Part shown: positions 17,594 to 26,766 of the stretch, piece after piece | How the letters are laid out: each line of letters begins with the position of its first letter | Position numbering within the stretch: position 1 is the first letter of the stretch | Assembly (NCBI GenBank): GCA_031425525.1 | Contig: JANPJM010000093.1 | Span: 1 to 64,000 of the forward strand | DNA length: 64,000 nucleotides | Reading direction: 5' to 3' | Source of the DNA: JANNMJ01 sp031425525 | GTDB taxonomy: Bacteria > Bacteroidota > Bacteroidia > Cytophagales > Hymenobacteraceae | Notes under the pieces: model-generated | Databases searched by the model: none | Told to the model about the DNA's origin: nothing | What the model saw: the letters and a program-made list of their open reading frames with translations, nothing else | Translations under genes and position numbers: made by a program

Positions 17594-18493
17594 ATGAAAA
17601 AACGCTGGATTTTACTGCCGCTACTGCTTCTCCTGACCGCCTATCGAAGCGCGGCGCAGGCGCCGGGCATTCCCGTTCCCGATACGCTGCGCCTAGCGCG
17701 GCTGATGCCGTTTGGGCAGCCGGGGGCTGCTTCCGCCGACCCAGGCGGCGTGCTGTACGTCGCCGATGCGATGCAGAATATCGTGCAGCTTACGCCTACC
17801 GGGCAGGCGCTGCAAACCTATTCGGCACCGGTGCGCGGGCGGGTGGCAGCGCTCGATGCGGGCTTCACGGGGAAAGTGCTGGCGTTCTACGACGACCGCC
17901 AATCGCTCACGCTCTTCGACCGGTTTCTGTCGCCGATGACTGTGTTGCAGTTCGCCGACTACCCCGCCACGGCCGAAAGCCTGATTCGGGCTGCTACGCT
18001 CGCGCCCGACGGCACTATCTGGCTCTACGACGAACGCCAACTCGCCCTCGTGCGCCTCGACCCGCGCGACCCCGGCGCCGCCAGTGCCGTGCCTCTGGAT
18101 TTGATTCTGACCTCGGCGCGCTCCGATATCCGCGCGCTGCACGCGTATCAAAACAAGCTCTACCTGCTCGACCGCGCCTCCGGCATCTACGTGTTCGATA
18201 TTTTCGGCGCGTTCAGCCGGAAAATGGCGCTGCCCGATTTGGGTGCCGTAACGGATGTGCAGTTCCGGGCTGATGAGGTGTTTTTTCTGCTGCCCGGCGG
18301 GCGCAACTTGCAATTTGAAGCACTGTACGCCGCCGCCCGCCCGCCGCGCCGCGTGGCGCTGCCGCCCGCGCCCGGCGGTGGTGGATGGCAACGCGTGGTG
18401 GCCGGGCCGGGCGGCGAACTGTATTTGCTGGCGCCGGGCGGCATCGGTGTAGTAGCCCCGCCGCCCAAAACCGCCACTGGCGAGCGTCGCTAG
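17594..18493 (+). CDS. Secreted beta-propeller-like protein of unknown function
   Basis: 299 residues with a clear signal peptide (KKRWILLPLLLLLTAYRSAAQA). The rest resembles repeated beta-propeller blades: GGVLYVADAMQNIVQLTPTG, then GTIWLYDERQLALVRLD and LYLLDRASGIYVFDIFG. No catalytic motif is seen, and there is no T9SS tail, so a periplasmic location is likely. It starts 37 bases after lpxH in the same direction and may be its operon partner. Homologues are common as unnamed proteins in Cytophagales, as far as I recall. Confidence 0.75.
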   Translation: MKKRWILLPLLLLLTAYRSAAQAPGIPVPDTLRLARLMPFGQPGAASADPGGVLYVADAMQNIVQLTPTGQALQTYSAPVRGRVAALDAGFTGKVLAFYDDRQSLTLFDRFLSPMTVLQFADYPATAESLIRAATLAPDGTIWLYDERQLALVRLDPRDPGAASAVPLDLILTSARSDIRALHAYQNKLYLLDRASGIYVFDIFGAFSRKMALPDLGAVTDVQFRADEVFFLLPGGRNLQFEALYAAARPPRRVALPPAPGGGGWQRVVAGPGGELYLLAPGGIGVVAPPPKTATGERR

Positions 18494-18616
18494 CAATCCT
18501 GCAATCCACGGCGTTTCATCCACCGTCGAACCGCTTTTTGCGCACACACTGCCTGCCCGCGCGGCACCTTTTGCAACCTTCCGACGGTTGGCGGGTACAA
18601 GGCCGGAGCGGCCCGA

Positions 18617-18647
18617 TTGATGGGCCGTACCGAGAGCCGTACTTTTG
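18617..18647 (+). promoter_or_regulatory. Bacteroidota-type promoter for the tatA pair
   Basis: A -7 box TACTTTTG (18640-18647) fits TAnnTTTG, with a TTG (18617-18619) 20 bases upstream as the -33 element. It would give a 5' leader of about 85 bases before the first tatA. Confidence 0.6.
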
Positions 18648-18739
18648 CGGCCCGGATGGTAGTCGGCTGCACCGGGGCCGTGCCCTAACAGACCCGCCAC
18701 ACCTGCCAAGCGGCGTGTAGCCCTTTCGTTTTTTGCGTT

Positions 18740-18970
18740 ATGACTCTTTCGAACTTGTTTCTAATCGGCAACCTGGGTGGTTCCGAAGTCATCATCATTC
18801 TGGTGGTGCTGTTGTTGTTTTTCGGCGCCAAAAAAATCCCTGAATTGGCGCGGGGCTTGGGCAAAGGGGTGCGCGAATTCAAAGACGCCACTACCGAGTT
18901 TACCGACCCTAAGCCGACGCCTCCCGCCGCCGAGCGCCGTCCCGATGGCACGCTTCCGCCAACCGTTTAG
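18740..18970 (+). CDS. tatA: Twin-arginine translocase subunit TatA/TatE (copy 1)
   Basis: 76 residues. TatA forms the protein-conducting part of the Tat system, which exports folded proteins. The N-terminus holds one membrane helix (SEVIIILVVLLLFFG), the FFGAKK hinge, an amphipathic helix (IPELARGLGKGVREFKDAT) and a short charged tail. It is 28 bases upstream of a second, related gene. The tail differs from that of copy 2, so the two copies may have different partners. tatC is not in the window. Confidence 0.93.
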   Translation: MTLSNLFLIGNLGGSEVIIILVVLLLFFGAKKIPELARGLGKGVREFKDATTEFTDPKPTPPAAERRPDGTLPPTV

Positions 18971-18998
18971 GCTGCTCTGCCCTTAAGCTACCGCACGT

Positions 18999-19286
18999 AT
19001 GCTGTTTGCTTTTCTAGGAGATATCGGCGGCGGCGAGCTGATGCTGATTCTCGTTTTCATCCTGATTTTCTTCGGCGCCAATCGTATTCCTGAGTTGGCT
19101 CGCGGGTTGGGCAAAGGGATGCGCCAATTTCGCGACGCTACCAACGAGATTCGTTCTGAAATCGAGAACGCCGGTTCGGTGCCGCCCCAGCCCCGCGCGG
19201 TGGTGCAGACGACGCCCGTCGCGCCTTCGCCGATGCAGGAGCCGCCCGTAGTGCCTACCACCACCCACTCGGCCACGGCCGAGTAA
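18999..19286 (+). CDS. tatA: Twin-arginine translocase subunit TatA/TatE (copy 2)
   Basis: 95 residues, tandem paralogue of the preceding gene. It shares the membrane helix (GELMLILVFILIFFGA), the hinge and the amphipathic helix IPELARGLGKGMRQFRDAT. Its C-terminal tail is longer and rich in Pro, Thr and Gln. Both genes are likely transcribed from the promoter at 18617. A perfect bidirectional hairpin at 19340 ends the unit. Confidence 0.93.
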   Translation: MLFAFLGDIGGGELMLILVFILIFFGANRIPELARGLGKGMRQFRDATNEIRSEIENAGSVPPQPRAVVQTTPVAPSPMQEPPVVPTTTHSATAE

Positions 19287-19339
19287 TTACAAGCGCAGGG
19301 AGATAGTCGCGTCCTGCGGCAAAGTGCTACTTTGCTTTC

Positions 19340-19377
19340 GGCCCCAGTCATCTTTCCACGGAAAGATGACTGGGGCC
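19340..19377. terminator. Bidirectional terminator, 18-bp perfect stem
   Basis: Arms 19340-19357 and 19360-19377 are perfect complements with only AC between them; ATTT follows on the plus strand. It sits between the convergent tatA unit and the DUF3857 gene that ends at 19392. Confidence 0.85.
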
Positions 19378-19391
19378 ATTTCTATTTCATT

Positions 19392-21419
19392 TCAAGGCGC
19401 TTTTGTGGTGACGGCCGCCGGCACCAGCAACGTGACAACGCGCCGTTGGGCGCGCGCCTGTTGCGCCTGAAACGCGAGCAATTCAGGATAGCGCGAGGCC
19501 GGAAACTCGCCGCCGCTGCTGCTGCCGGAACTGATGTGCGTCAGGCGCACGCCGTCGGCCGAAAGGCCGGTACTGCTGCGGAACGTTCCGAAATCGGTGG
19601 TTAGGGCGATGGGCGCGGGGAGTTCTTCGGCGTGGGTGCCGGGCGGTAGTTCCACAACTAGCGTATCGCTGAACGAGGTGCCGAGGCCCAACCAAATAGG
19701 CGCTCGGCGGGCCGTATCGGCCGCCGCCGGCCTCGGCGCGCGGTGCAGCCACGCCAGCGGGAGCAGCAAACGCACCCCGGCGCGGGTGGCAGCCGAGGGC
19801 AAATTCAGGGAAAGGTCTTCGCGCGTGACGGCCCCGGCGCCGTCGGGCGCTTCCGCCGCGTAACGTACCGCCCGCAGTTCCGCGCGCGGCGTCATCGATT
19901 CGAGCCATTGTCGCACGATGCGGCGCTGCTCATCAGGAGGTAATAAGAGCAGCCGCGCTTCGTCGTCGCCGAGGTTGCCGGTGCTTCGGGTGCGCACGGC
20001 GGCCGTGGCGTTGCCCTGCCCATCGAGGCGCGCGCGTACGGTACGGGTGCGCCGGTTGGTGGCGGGGCCGAGGGTGGGCGTACGCACCAGCCGCCCGCCC
20101 GTGGGCAGCACTAGCAGCGCAGGCCGACCAGCCGTAAAATCGCCGAGTGTCGCAAACGGCCGCGTGCCCGATGTGCATTCGAGCCATACGGTGTCGGCGG
20201 CGCTACCGGTTCGCGCCGGCAGTGGCACGCACAAAATCACGTGGTTGAACTGCGGCGCCACCCAATCGGGGTGCATTCGGGCGGCGTCGGCGCCGGCCCG
20301 TACCAGCGCGGGGTAGGCCGCCAGGCCCGCCGCCCGCAGCAGCGCACCGGTGTACGTCACGAGGGCTTTGCAGTCGCCGTAGCCGGTGCGGGCCACGTCG
20401 GCGGCGGGCAGCGTTTGCCACCCGCCCAGTCCCAGTTGCACCGACACGTAGCGCGTACTTCGCTGCACGCGCTCGTACACGTGGCGAGCGCGGCGGCGCG
20501 GGTCGGCCACGGAATCGCGCAGGGCAGCCATTTCGGCGGTCAGCGCAGCGGGCAGGGGATCGCGGCCCGCGTTGAGCGCGTACCACCACGCGCCAAACTC
20601 GGCCCACGTAGTCTGCCGCCCGGCGTGGCCCTGCACCTCAAACGCGGTGGGCGCGCACCACACGGCGGGCGCTTGCTCGGCCAATGCCGGGGCGTAGGGC
20701 TGGTCGTTGGTGAGGGCGGGCGCATTAGTCAGCGTCCAGCGGTGTTCGGTGAGGCCGCCCGAGCAGAGGGTATCGGCTTGGGCCGCTTGGGCCGGCAAAT
20801 GTTGCGTACGCCAGCGCACGGGCAGCGTGGCGGGGTGGCAAAGCCGGAAAGTGGCGCGTTCGATACTTTGGCGCCAGCGTTCCTGGGGCTGCCAATCAGG
20901 CAAGAAAAGCGGGTTGCGCGAGCTGATTTCGTAGGTGATTTCGATGGTGTACGGTACCTCGTTATGCACCGCCGAGGCCACACGGGCGCGGGTATCGTCC
21001 AGATACGTATCGGCGTCGGTAGCGCTCACATCGTGCCAATCGGCGCCGCTGAGGCGGCGGATGGGGCGGCCGTTGCCGTCGTAGAGGCGCGCGCTCAACT
21101 CCTCGATGGTCTGTAACGATGAATACGGCACCTCCAATTGCGTGGCGGCGGCATCCAGCGCGCGGTGCGTGATGGTAACGGCGCGGCACACGCGCAGGGT
21201 ATAGCGGTCGGGGCGTTTCAGGGTGATGGTTACGTCGTGGCGCCGCACGACAGAGGTGGCGCCTCGCCTTAGGGCGGGCGCGATGGTGGCGGCGGCGTAC
21301 GGCAGCGGCGGGTCAGCGGCGGCGGCCCACTGCGGCGCAATCAGCAGCAGTAATCCGACGTAAAGATGACCAAGCCACGCGCGTCGGGCGGCGGCTTGTA
21401 GGCGGAAGAGCTGTCTCAT
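19392..21419 (-). CDS. DUF3857 and transglutaminase-like protein, catalytic residues present
   Basis: 675 residues with a signal peptide (residues 17-36). Residues ~55-230 are a DUF3857 domain, and residues ~300-430 a transglutaminase-like (papain-fold) domain. The catalytic cysteine is Cys350 in GYGDCKA, with His393 in FNHV; the acidic residue may be Glu414 in WLECTS, where Asp is more usual. The C-terminal ~200 residues form beta-rich domains. Predicted periplasmic, substrate unknown. Its start overlaps the end of the next upstream gene by 4 bases (ATGA), so the two are co-translated. Confidence 0.85.
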   Translation of the reverse strand: MRQLFRLQAAARRAWLGHLYVGLLLLIAPQWAAAADPPLPYAAATIAPALRRGATSVVRRHDVTITLKRPDRYTLRVCRAVTITHRALDAAATQLEVPYSSLQTIEELSARLYDGNGRPIRRLSGADWHDVSATDADTYLDDTRARVASAVHNEVPYTIEITYEISSRNPLFLPDWQPQERWRQSIERATFRLCHPATLPVRWRTQHLPAQAAQADTLCSGGLTEHRWTLTNAPALTNDQPYAPALAEQAPAVWCAPTAFEVQGHAGRQTTWAEFGAWWYALNAGRDPLPAALTAEMAALRDSVADPRRRARHVYERVQRSTRYVSVQLGLGGWQTLPAADVARTGYGDCKALVTYTGALLRAAGLAAYPALVRAGADAARMHPDWVAPQFNHVILCVPLPARTGSAADTVWLECTSGTRPFATLGDFTAGRPALLVLPTGGRLVRTPTLGPATNRRTRTVRARLDGQGNATAAVRTRSTGNLGDDEARLLLLPPDEQRRIVRQWLESMTPRAELRAVRYAAEAPDGAGAVTREDLSLNLPSAATRAGVRLLLPLAWLHRAPRPAAADTARRAPIWLGLGTSFSDTLVVELPPGTHAEELPAPIALTTDFGTFRSSTGLSADGVRLTHISSGSSSGGEFPASRYPELLAFQAQQARAQRRVVTLLVPAAVTTKAP

Positions 21420-23488
21420 TGGTCGGCCTTTTTCAGCACCAGCATTTCGGCGTGTTTTGCCACCAAGCGGCCGTACACGGTGCGCAAGGCATCGTATTCT
21501 TCCGGCGCGAACGACGCGCGCGCCAAACTCAGCGTACTGCTGACCTGCACCGAGCGGCCGTCCGGCGCGGGGGTGCAGAGGTACTGCGCGCGCACGTGGC
21601 CATCGGGGGTGCGGGTGTTGAGCGCTGCCGGCACCGACTCGATGGCGTACCCTGCCGGTACGGCCACTTCCAGCATAATTGTCTCGACGATGGGCGAGCC
21701 CAAATCAACGGAAAACCGGCGTTCGGGCGCGTTGAAAGGGTTTTCGGTGAGGCCGCCGTAGCTCTTCAAGTTTACCAGTACCAGCGCGGGCAACGCCGCG
21801 CCGGGCTCCGCCGGTTCGGACACGCCGATTTCCAGTGTCACGGGCTGGGTGGCGTCGGTGGGCTGCGTAACGGTGCGCTGCGTGAGTTGGGCGCCGGGCG
21901 CGGGCGTGTAGTACCGGCTCACCATCTGCTCCGGCGTGAGTTCGGCAGCGCGCCGCCGCGCTCGTTGGGCCGCGTAGCCGGTGAGCGCCAGCCGTAGGGT
22001 CGCCGTTGTACCACCGCGCCCATCGGGCGTAACCGTGCCCGAAAGAAACGATGTGTACTTCTGCGTCGCCGCAATGGGCAACCAGCGCTGGGAGCTCTCG
22101 TAGCGCGCGATCAGACGCCCGCGCGTACCCAAGCAGCGTTCGGGCAACATCCCGGGCGGCGCGAGGGGCGTGGTGGCATCGAGCAAGAGCGGCTCCGGTT
22201 GGCCGGGCAGTTGCACGGCAGCCAGCACGAAGTTGAACCGGTCGAGGAGCGGCAGCATGTCGGGCACCGCGCCGTGGTCGCGGGTACTCAGGATTACGGG
22301 GTCAGCGTTGATGCCTGCCGTGCGCAAGCTGCTTACCAGCAATAGGTTAATGTCGGCGGAGTTGCCTTTGTGCTGGCGCAGCGCTTCAGCAAGCTGCCCG
22401 GCGGCGTAAATCGACGAAACCCCGTTCCAAGCGATGGCTCCGCGAACCAGTTCTACCACGGCTTGGGCGCGTACGGCTTGGTCGGGTTCGCTTTCGCGCA
22501 AGGCGCGCAAGGGCTTGGCCAACTCGCCGACGGCTCCCAGAATGCCGCCAAATCGCGAATGCAACAACAATTCACCCGATGCCTTATCCCACGTGGTGGT
22601 GTAGGCGCGGTAGCCGGAGCCGGGCATACTGGCGGCCCGCAGCTGAAACTGCGCGTGCGCCATATAGTCGTTGGGCGTCGTAATGAACCGCTCGGTCCGA
22701 AACGCCGGCACGTCGCGCATCACCCAGTGCAAATGCGTGGCTTTGATTTGCTGACCATTGACGCTCATTGCCTGATACGGCTTCAGCGATTGCTCTTCGA
22801 GCGCGAAAGGATAATAGCTGAGAAGCTCGACGGCGTAATCGAAAAGCTGCGGAATCTCGACCAGCAATTCGCTGCGGCGCACCGGAATGTCTTCGATTTC
22901 AAACTGCCAGGTGGGTAGCGTAAAAATAAAGTCGGATTGCGTGACGTAGCCAATCTCGACCACCGACCCCACTCGCGCGCCCGCCAGCGTCAGGCGGCGC
23001 TCGTTCACGTAATCGGAGAGGCGGACGGTGGTGCCGGCCGAATTCTTCGTTTCGGTGCGTTGCAACTTACCGCCCTCTACATTCCACGCCGCGCCGCTCA
23101 GGCTGACGAGGTTTTCGTAGCCGTTGTCGCGGTGGTAAAGTTGGAGCTTGATGGTGGCTTCGTCAAGGCCCGCCTCGCGCAAAATTTTCACGCGGCGCGT
23201 CCGCTCAAACCGCACCTGAAACCCGCTGCCTTCCTGCACGAACGACGTACGGCCATAATCGGATAGCACCACGGCCGCCACGCCGGAATCGGCGGCGAAG
23301 GTGGCGGGGTCGAAATCGGCCAATGAAACCGGTTTTATCGGTTCAATTTCCGCTTTTTTGGCGGGCGCGGCGGTCGGCGTCGTCTGCGCGTGCGCATCAT
23401 ACATCGCTGGACTGAAGCCGAGCAGAAATAGAAAACCAGCGGCAAACGCCGCCCGCTGTAGCCAGCGGCGAAAGGGGTGAAGTAACAT
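21416..23488 (-). CDS. DUF3857 protein with degenerate transglutaminase domain
   Basis: 690 residues with a signal peptide ending near DAHA (about residue 34). It has the same two-domain plan as its downstream neighbour: DUF3857 (FVQEGSGFQVRFERTRRVKILREAG region) followed by a transglutaminase-like domain. The catalytic Cys is replaced by Ser (KGNSADIN instead of GDCK) and the His by Phe (FNFV instead of FNHV), while LLLDATT keeps the Asp. It is therefore probably not a protease or transglutaminase and may act as a binding partner. The ATG at 23488 was chosen because it gives the signal peptide. Confidence 0.85.
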   Translation of the reverse strand: MLLHPFRRWLQRAAFAAGFLFLLGFSPAMYDAHAQTTPTAAPAKKAEIEPIKPVSLADFDPATFAADSGVAAVVLSDYGRTSFVQEGSGFQVRFERTRRVKILREAGLDEATIKLQLYHRDNGYENLVSLSGAAWNVEGGKLQRTETKNSAGTTVRLSDYVNERRLTLAGARVGSVVEIGYVTQSDFIFTLPTWQFEIEDIPVRRSELLVEIPQLFDYAVELLSYYPFALEEQSLKPYQAMSVNGQQIKATHLHWVMRDVPAFRTERFITTPNDYMAHAQFQLRAASMPGSGYRAYTTTWDKASGELLLHSRFGGILGAVGELAKPLRALRESEPDQAVRAQAVVELVRGAIAWNGVSSIYAAGQLAEALRQHKGNSADINLLLVSSLRTAGINADPVILSTRDHGAVPDMLPLLDRFNFVLAAVQLPGQPEPLLLDATTPLAPPGMLPERCLGTRGRLIARYESSQRWLPIAATQKYTSFLSGTVTPDGRGGTTATLRLALTGYAAQRARRRAAELTPEQMVSRYYTPAPGAQLTQRTVTQPTDATQPVTLEIGVSEPAEPGAALPALVLVNLKSYGGLTENPFNAPERRFSVDLGSPIVETIMLEVAVPAGYAIESVPAALNTRTPDGHVRAQYLCTPAPDGRSVQVSSTLSLARASFAPEEYDALRTVYGRLVAKHAEMLVLKKADQ

Positions 23489-23651
23489 CAAGAAATAGCA
23501 GAAAAGGGGAGCAGCGTTAAGCGCACAAGATAAAGCGCGCGGGGCGATAAGGGCGTTGGCACCACACCCCTGCAATATTGGCGGCGTTTGCCCGTCAGCC
23601 ACAATGGGCGCGGTGGCAACTGCACGCCGTTGCGTCCGCTTCTTCTTTCTG

Positions 23652-24770
23652 ATGACCCGAAAAACGTTTCTGAAAGCCGCCGGCACCCTCGGCGCCGCCG
23701 CGTGGCTCGCCACCGACCAGCTCCTCGGCGAGGCCGCCCCGGAGGCGGGCGCCGCACCCACCGGCTCGCTGCTGCGTCCGGCCCAGCGCGCGGGGCGCAA
23801 GTTTCTCAACCCCGTGCCCACCGAAACGATGGTGCCCGGCTCGACCTGGCCGATGCTGCGCGAGTGGGTCGGCGGCGATCAGGAGCGCGCGCCGGTGGAG
23901 GCGCTGGGGCCGTTCCGCACCGACCCCACGCAGTACCAAACACCCGCCGCCACCGGGCTGCGCGTCACGTGGTTCGGCCATTCGTCGAGTTTGATCGAGT
24001 TGGATGGCGTGCGGCTGCTGCTCGACCCAGTGTGGGGCGAGCGCGCGTCCGTCAGTTCATTGGTGGGGCCGAAACGGTTTTTCGCTCCCACCTTAGCGCT
24101 TCCTGAGCTACCCGTGCTGGATGGCATTCTGATCTCGCACGACCACTACGACCACCTCGATGCCCCGACCATCAAATCGTTGCTGCAAGTCACGACGGCG
24201 CCATTTTACTGCGGCCTCGGCGTAGGAGCGCACCTGCGCGATTGGGGCGTGCCCGCCGCCCGCATTCACGAACTGAACTGGATGGACGAGGTGCAAATCG
24301 GCGTCGTGCGGGTGGTGGCGCTACCGACGCGTCACGGCTCTGGGCGGGTCTCGCTGCCGAACCAAACGCTGTGGGCGTCGTTCGCGCTGCTCGGCCCCAC
24401 CCGTAAGGTGTATTACGGTGCCGATTCGGGGCCATGCGAGGCACTTTTCGCTGAAATCGGGGCCGCTTACGGCCCCTTCGACCTTACGATGCTCGAAATC
24501 GGCGCGTACGGGGCGCAGTGGCCGTACATTCATATGGGGCCGGCCAATGCGGTGCGCACGCACCAATTGCTCGGCGGCGGCGTGCTGATGCCGATTCACT
24601 GGGGCTTGTTCAACTTGGCTTTTCACGCCTGGCGTGAGCCTGTGGAGCAGGTGCTTACGCTGGCCGAAACCGCCCACATTCCGCTGCTGTTACCCATGCC
24701 GGGCGCGCCCGTAGAAGTGCGCCCCGGTGGGTTGGTGGCGCGTTGGTGGGAGAAGGCGGTGGACGCGTAG
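23652..24770 (+). CDS. Metallo-beta-lactamase-fold hydrolase, NAPE-PLD/UlaG-like, exported
   Basis: 372 residues. The fold is shown by VTWFGHSSSLIELDG, then LLLDPVW, the zinc motif SHDHYDHLD (HxHxDH), the TRHGSGR loop, YGADSG and MPIHWGLF. This arrangement is like NAPE-hydrolysing phospholipase D and UlaG-type lactonases. The N-terminus TRKTFLKAAGTLGAAAWLA is a Tat-like leader, with RK in place of RR, so the protein may be exported folded. Substrate unknown. The start at 23652 gives this leader. It converges on the gene at 24843. Confidence 0.87.
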   Translation: MTRKTFLKAAGTLGAAAWLATDQLLGEAAPEAGAAPTGSLLRPAQRAGRKFLNPVPTETMVPGSTWPMLREWVGGDQERAPVEALGPFRTDPTQYQTPAATGLRVTWFGHSSSLIELDGVRLLLDPVWGERASVSSLVGPKRFFAPTLALPELPVLDGILISHDHYDHLDAPTIKSLLQVTTAPFYCGLGVGAHLRDWGVPAARIHELNWMDEVQIGVVRVVALPTRHGSGRVSLPNQTLWASFALLGPTRKVYYGADSGPCEALFAEIGAAYGPFDLTMLEIGAYGAQWPYIHMGPANAVRTHQLLGGGVLMPIHWGLFNLAFHAWREPVEQVLTLAETAHIPLLLPMPGAPVEVRPGGLVARWWEKAVDA

Positions 24771-24805
24771 CGCGTGCGGTGCGGCGTTTGGGTGACGTAA
24801 CGTAA

Positions 24806-24835
24806 CGTAACGTCAAGCAGGAGCTTGGCGTTACG
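24806..24835. terminator. Hairpin terminator, palindromic element copy 1
   Basis: A 12-bp stem with one mismatch (24806-24817 and 24824-24835) closes the loop CAGGAG and is followed by GGCTGTTTTA. Reiterated CGTAA words precede it (24795-24810). It lies between convergent genes. The same sequence recurs in inverse orientation at 33139. Confidence 0.7.
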
Positions 24836-24842
24836 GGCTGTT

Positions 24843-26120
24843 TTACACCAACTTACTCAACTCATCAATCTCCGCTTGAGCGTTCTCCAATGCGGCGCGT
24901 TCGGTGAGGTGTTCGGGGGGTAAATCTTGCCCAATCACCTCGCGCACCATCTCCACGAACCCCTCGACCATGCCGAAAATGGCGCGGCGCGGCGAGTCGC
25001 CGTCTTCATCGGGCGGGCCGTTGAAAAAGGCGTTCAGCATCACGGGTTCAGCGGGGGGCTGGCTCGGCCGGGGGCTGGCGGCCAAAAATTCATCGAGGTC
25101 GCTCATCACATCGCCCACGAGGGCCAACGCCGTAAATTGCGCCCCTTGATAAAGCCGGAGCAACTCAGCTAAGGTCAGCTCGATGGTTTCGTCGGGGGCT
25201 AATTTTTCCATTCGTTTCAGGAGTTTTTCGAGCGCCGCCGGCTGCCGAAGCCAGCGCAACGTGCGCGCGGCATCGCCAAATCGGTGGTCGGGCAACAGTC
25301 GCAGTGCCAGCGGTAGGCGCATCGCCAGGTGCAGCATCGCGAGTTGCGATTCCAAAAAACCACTCGACAGAAAAGGCCGCTGAAAGCCCGCGTCGGCGGC
25401 TTCCGGCGCGTCGGGGGTGGTGGCGCCCTCCGGCAGCAGGTCGCCGGCGGGCATATCGCCGAACGTACTACTTTCGGCATCGGGGGCCACGTAGCCGGCA
25501 AACGAGCGCGCCACGAACCCCTCGATTTGCAGCCGCCGCAGCCGCAGCACATCGCCGGTGTAACGCGGCGCTTCCTCGATCTCGCCATCGCGCTCGGCCA
25601 GCAGGTCTTCTACATCGTAAAGGGCACCGTTGGCGCGGTCTTCAAATTGTTGCATCAGCTTGGTGCCGATGTCGTAGGCCGCTTCGCGGATGCGTTGCCA
25701 GGTATCGGGGCCGAAATCGCCATCGGGGCGCGACATAAACCGCGTAAACCGGTCGAGCAGGGGCGTTTCGAGCAAGGCCAGCCCTAGCGCCGTCACGGCG
25801 TGCAGGCGCACGGGGGCCGTCAGGAGCAAGCGCCCGACGGCGGGTGGGTCTTGGATCTGGCTCATCGCCCGCACACGGTCTTCGGTGAGGCCGCTGAGAT
25901 CTTCGGCTTCGGTCACGAGTTCCGGCTCGACACCCGGCTCGCGCCAGAGGGCCAGTGCCGCCTGCACGCACCCCGTGAGCAAAATATGCAAATTGTTGAG
26001 CAGCGGCAGGGGCAGCCCGGTAATCATCCGTTGCAGATGGGCCTCGAAAGCGGCCTCGTCGGCGGGGTCAGGGGCGCCGTCGGTGTTTTGGTCGGAATCG
26101 GAATCGAAAGGAGGTAGCAT
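24843..26120 (-). CDS. Hypothetical protein, 425 aa
   Basis: I do not recognise a family. The start at 26120 (MLPPFDSDSDQNTD) follows GGAGGTAG-like purines. The N-terminus is acidic; the rest looks mostly helical and rich in Leu, Ala, Glu and Arg, with no signal peptide or clear membrane span. Notable stretches are LPLPLLNNLHILLTGCVQAAL, shown here only in part (LPLLNNLHILLTG), DTWQRIREAAYDIGTKL, and RRLQIEGFVARSFAGYV. The C-terminus (EIDELSKLV) is short and charged. A cytoplasmic scaffold or regulatory protein is possible, but nothing in the sequence settles this. Confidence 0.7.
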   Translation of the reverse strand: MLPPFDSDSDQNTDGAPDPADEAAFEAHLQRMITGLPLPLLNNLHILLTGCVQAALALWREPGVEPELVTEAEDLSGLTEDRVRAMSQIQDPPAVGRLLLTAPVRLHAVTALGLALLETPLLDRFTRFMSRPDGDFGPDTWQRIREAAYDIGTKLMQQFEDRANGALYDVEDLLAERDGEIEEAPRYTGDVLRLRRLQIEGFVARSFAGYVAPDAESSTFGDMPAGDLLPEGATTPDAPEAADAGFQRPFLSSGFLESQLAMLHLAMRLPLALRLLPDHRFGDAARTLRWLRQPAALEKLLKRMEKLAPDETIELTLAELLRLYQGAQFTALALVGDVMSDLDEFLAASPRPSQPPAEPVMLNAFFNGPPDEDGDSPRRAIFGMVEGFVEMVREVIGQDLPPEHLTERAALENAQAEIDELSKLV

Positions 26121-26297
26121 AGACGGAACAGGGGCGAAATGAAGCGCGTGTGGCGGAGTGATGGCTGCGGTATTGGAAACGTGCAGTGGCGTGACAGGTT
26201 TGGGCAACCATCGGCGGCCAACGGGTATCGTGCCGTAAATTGGCGCCGAAAAATACGCCTCTCCACCCCAAACCCTTTTTCTCAACTCCTTACGCAT

Positions 26298-26687
26298 ATG
26301 CGCAAGTCTCTTTCTCTCTCATTGTTGGCCGTCGCGGCCACCGCCACCATCGGCCTCACGGCTGCGTTCCGCACGGCTACGCCGCACGCCACGCAGTTTA
26401 TGCAGTTTACCACCATCGAGAGCATTGTGCCGGGTGGTTTGGGGCGCTCGCGGCTCATCATCACCAAACCCGATGGTACGCAGACGCTCGAAGAAATGGA
26501 AAATTTCTACTCCATCACGGGCATCAATTTCGGTAATATTCAGAAGAACGAAGCCCAGATTCTGACCAAAATTGCGGCCCTGGAAGCCGAGGGCTGGCAA
26601 ATCGACCGCGTAACCACCGGCGTGCAAAGCCCCACCGAAAAGCAAACCGGCGGCATTTATATGACGCGGTATTTGCTGAAGAAGTAG
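26298..26687 (+). CDS. Small secreted protein, 129 aa
   Basis: The N-terminus is a signal peptide (RKSLSLSLLAVAATATIGLTA, cleaved near residue 22-28). The mature part has a beta-strand region (RLIITKPDGTQTLEE) and a helix followed by GWQIDRVTTGVQ and YMTRYLLKK. The pattern ALEAEGWQ...Y...R is similar to small DUF4177-type domains, a weak resemblance only. The start at 26298 was selected because it opens the signal peptide. It converges on the superoxide dismutase gene across a hairpin spacer. Confidence 0.75.
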   Translation: MRKSLSLSLLAVAATATIGLTAAFRTATPHATQFMQFTTIESIVPGGLGRSRLIITKPDGTQTLEEMENFYSITGINFGNIQKNEAQILTKIAALEAEGWQIDRVTTGVQSPTEKQTGGIYMTRYLLKK

Positions 26688-26766
26688 GGTTTAGTTTTTA
26701 GGCATTTTTTAGGTACACACTGCGCGATTCAATCGGACTAAACCTTAAAAACTAAACCCTAAAAAC
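26685..26766. repeat. Inverted repeat built of TTTAGGGTTTAG-like words
   Basis: The spacer between convergent genes holds AGGGTTTAGTTTTTAGG on the left and its near complement CTTAAAAACTAAACCCT on the right, with reiterated TTTAG/CTAAA words on both arms. It likely works as a bidirectional terminator. The same words recur at 48700-48775. Confidence 0.7.
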
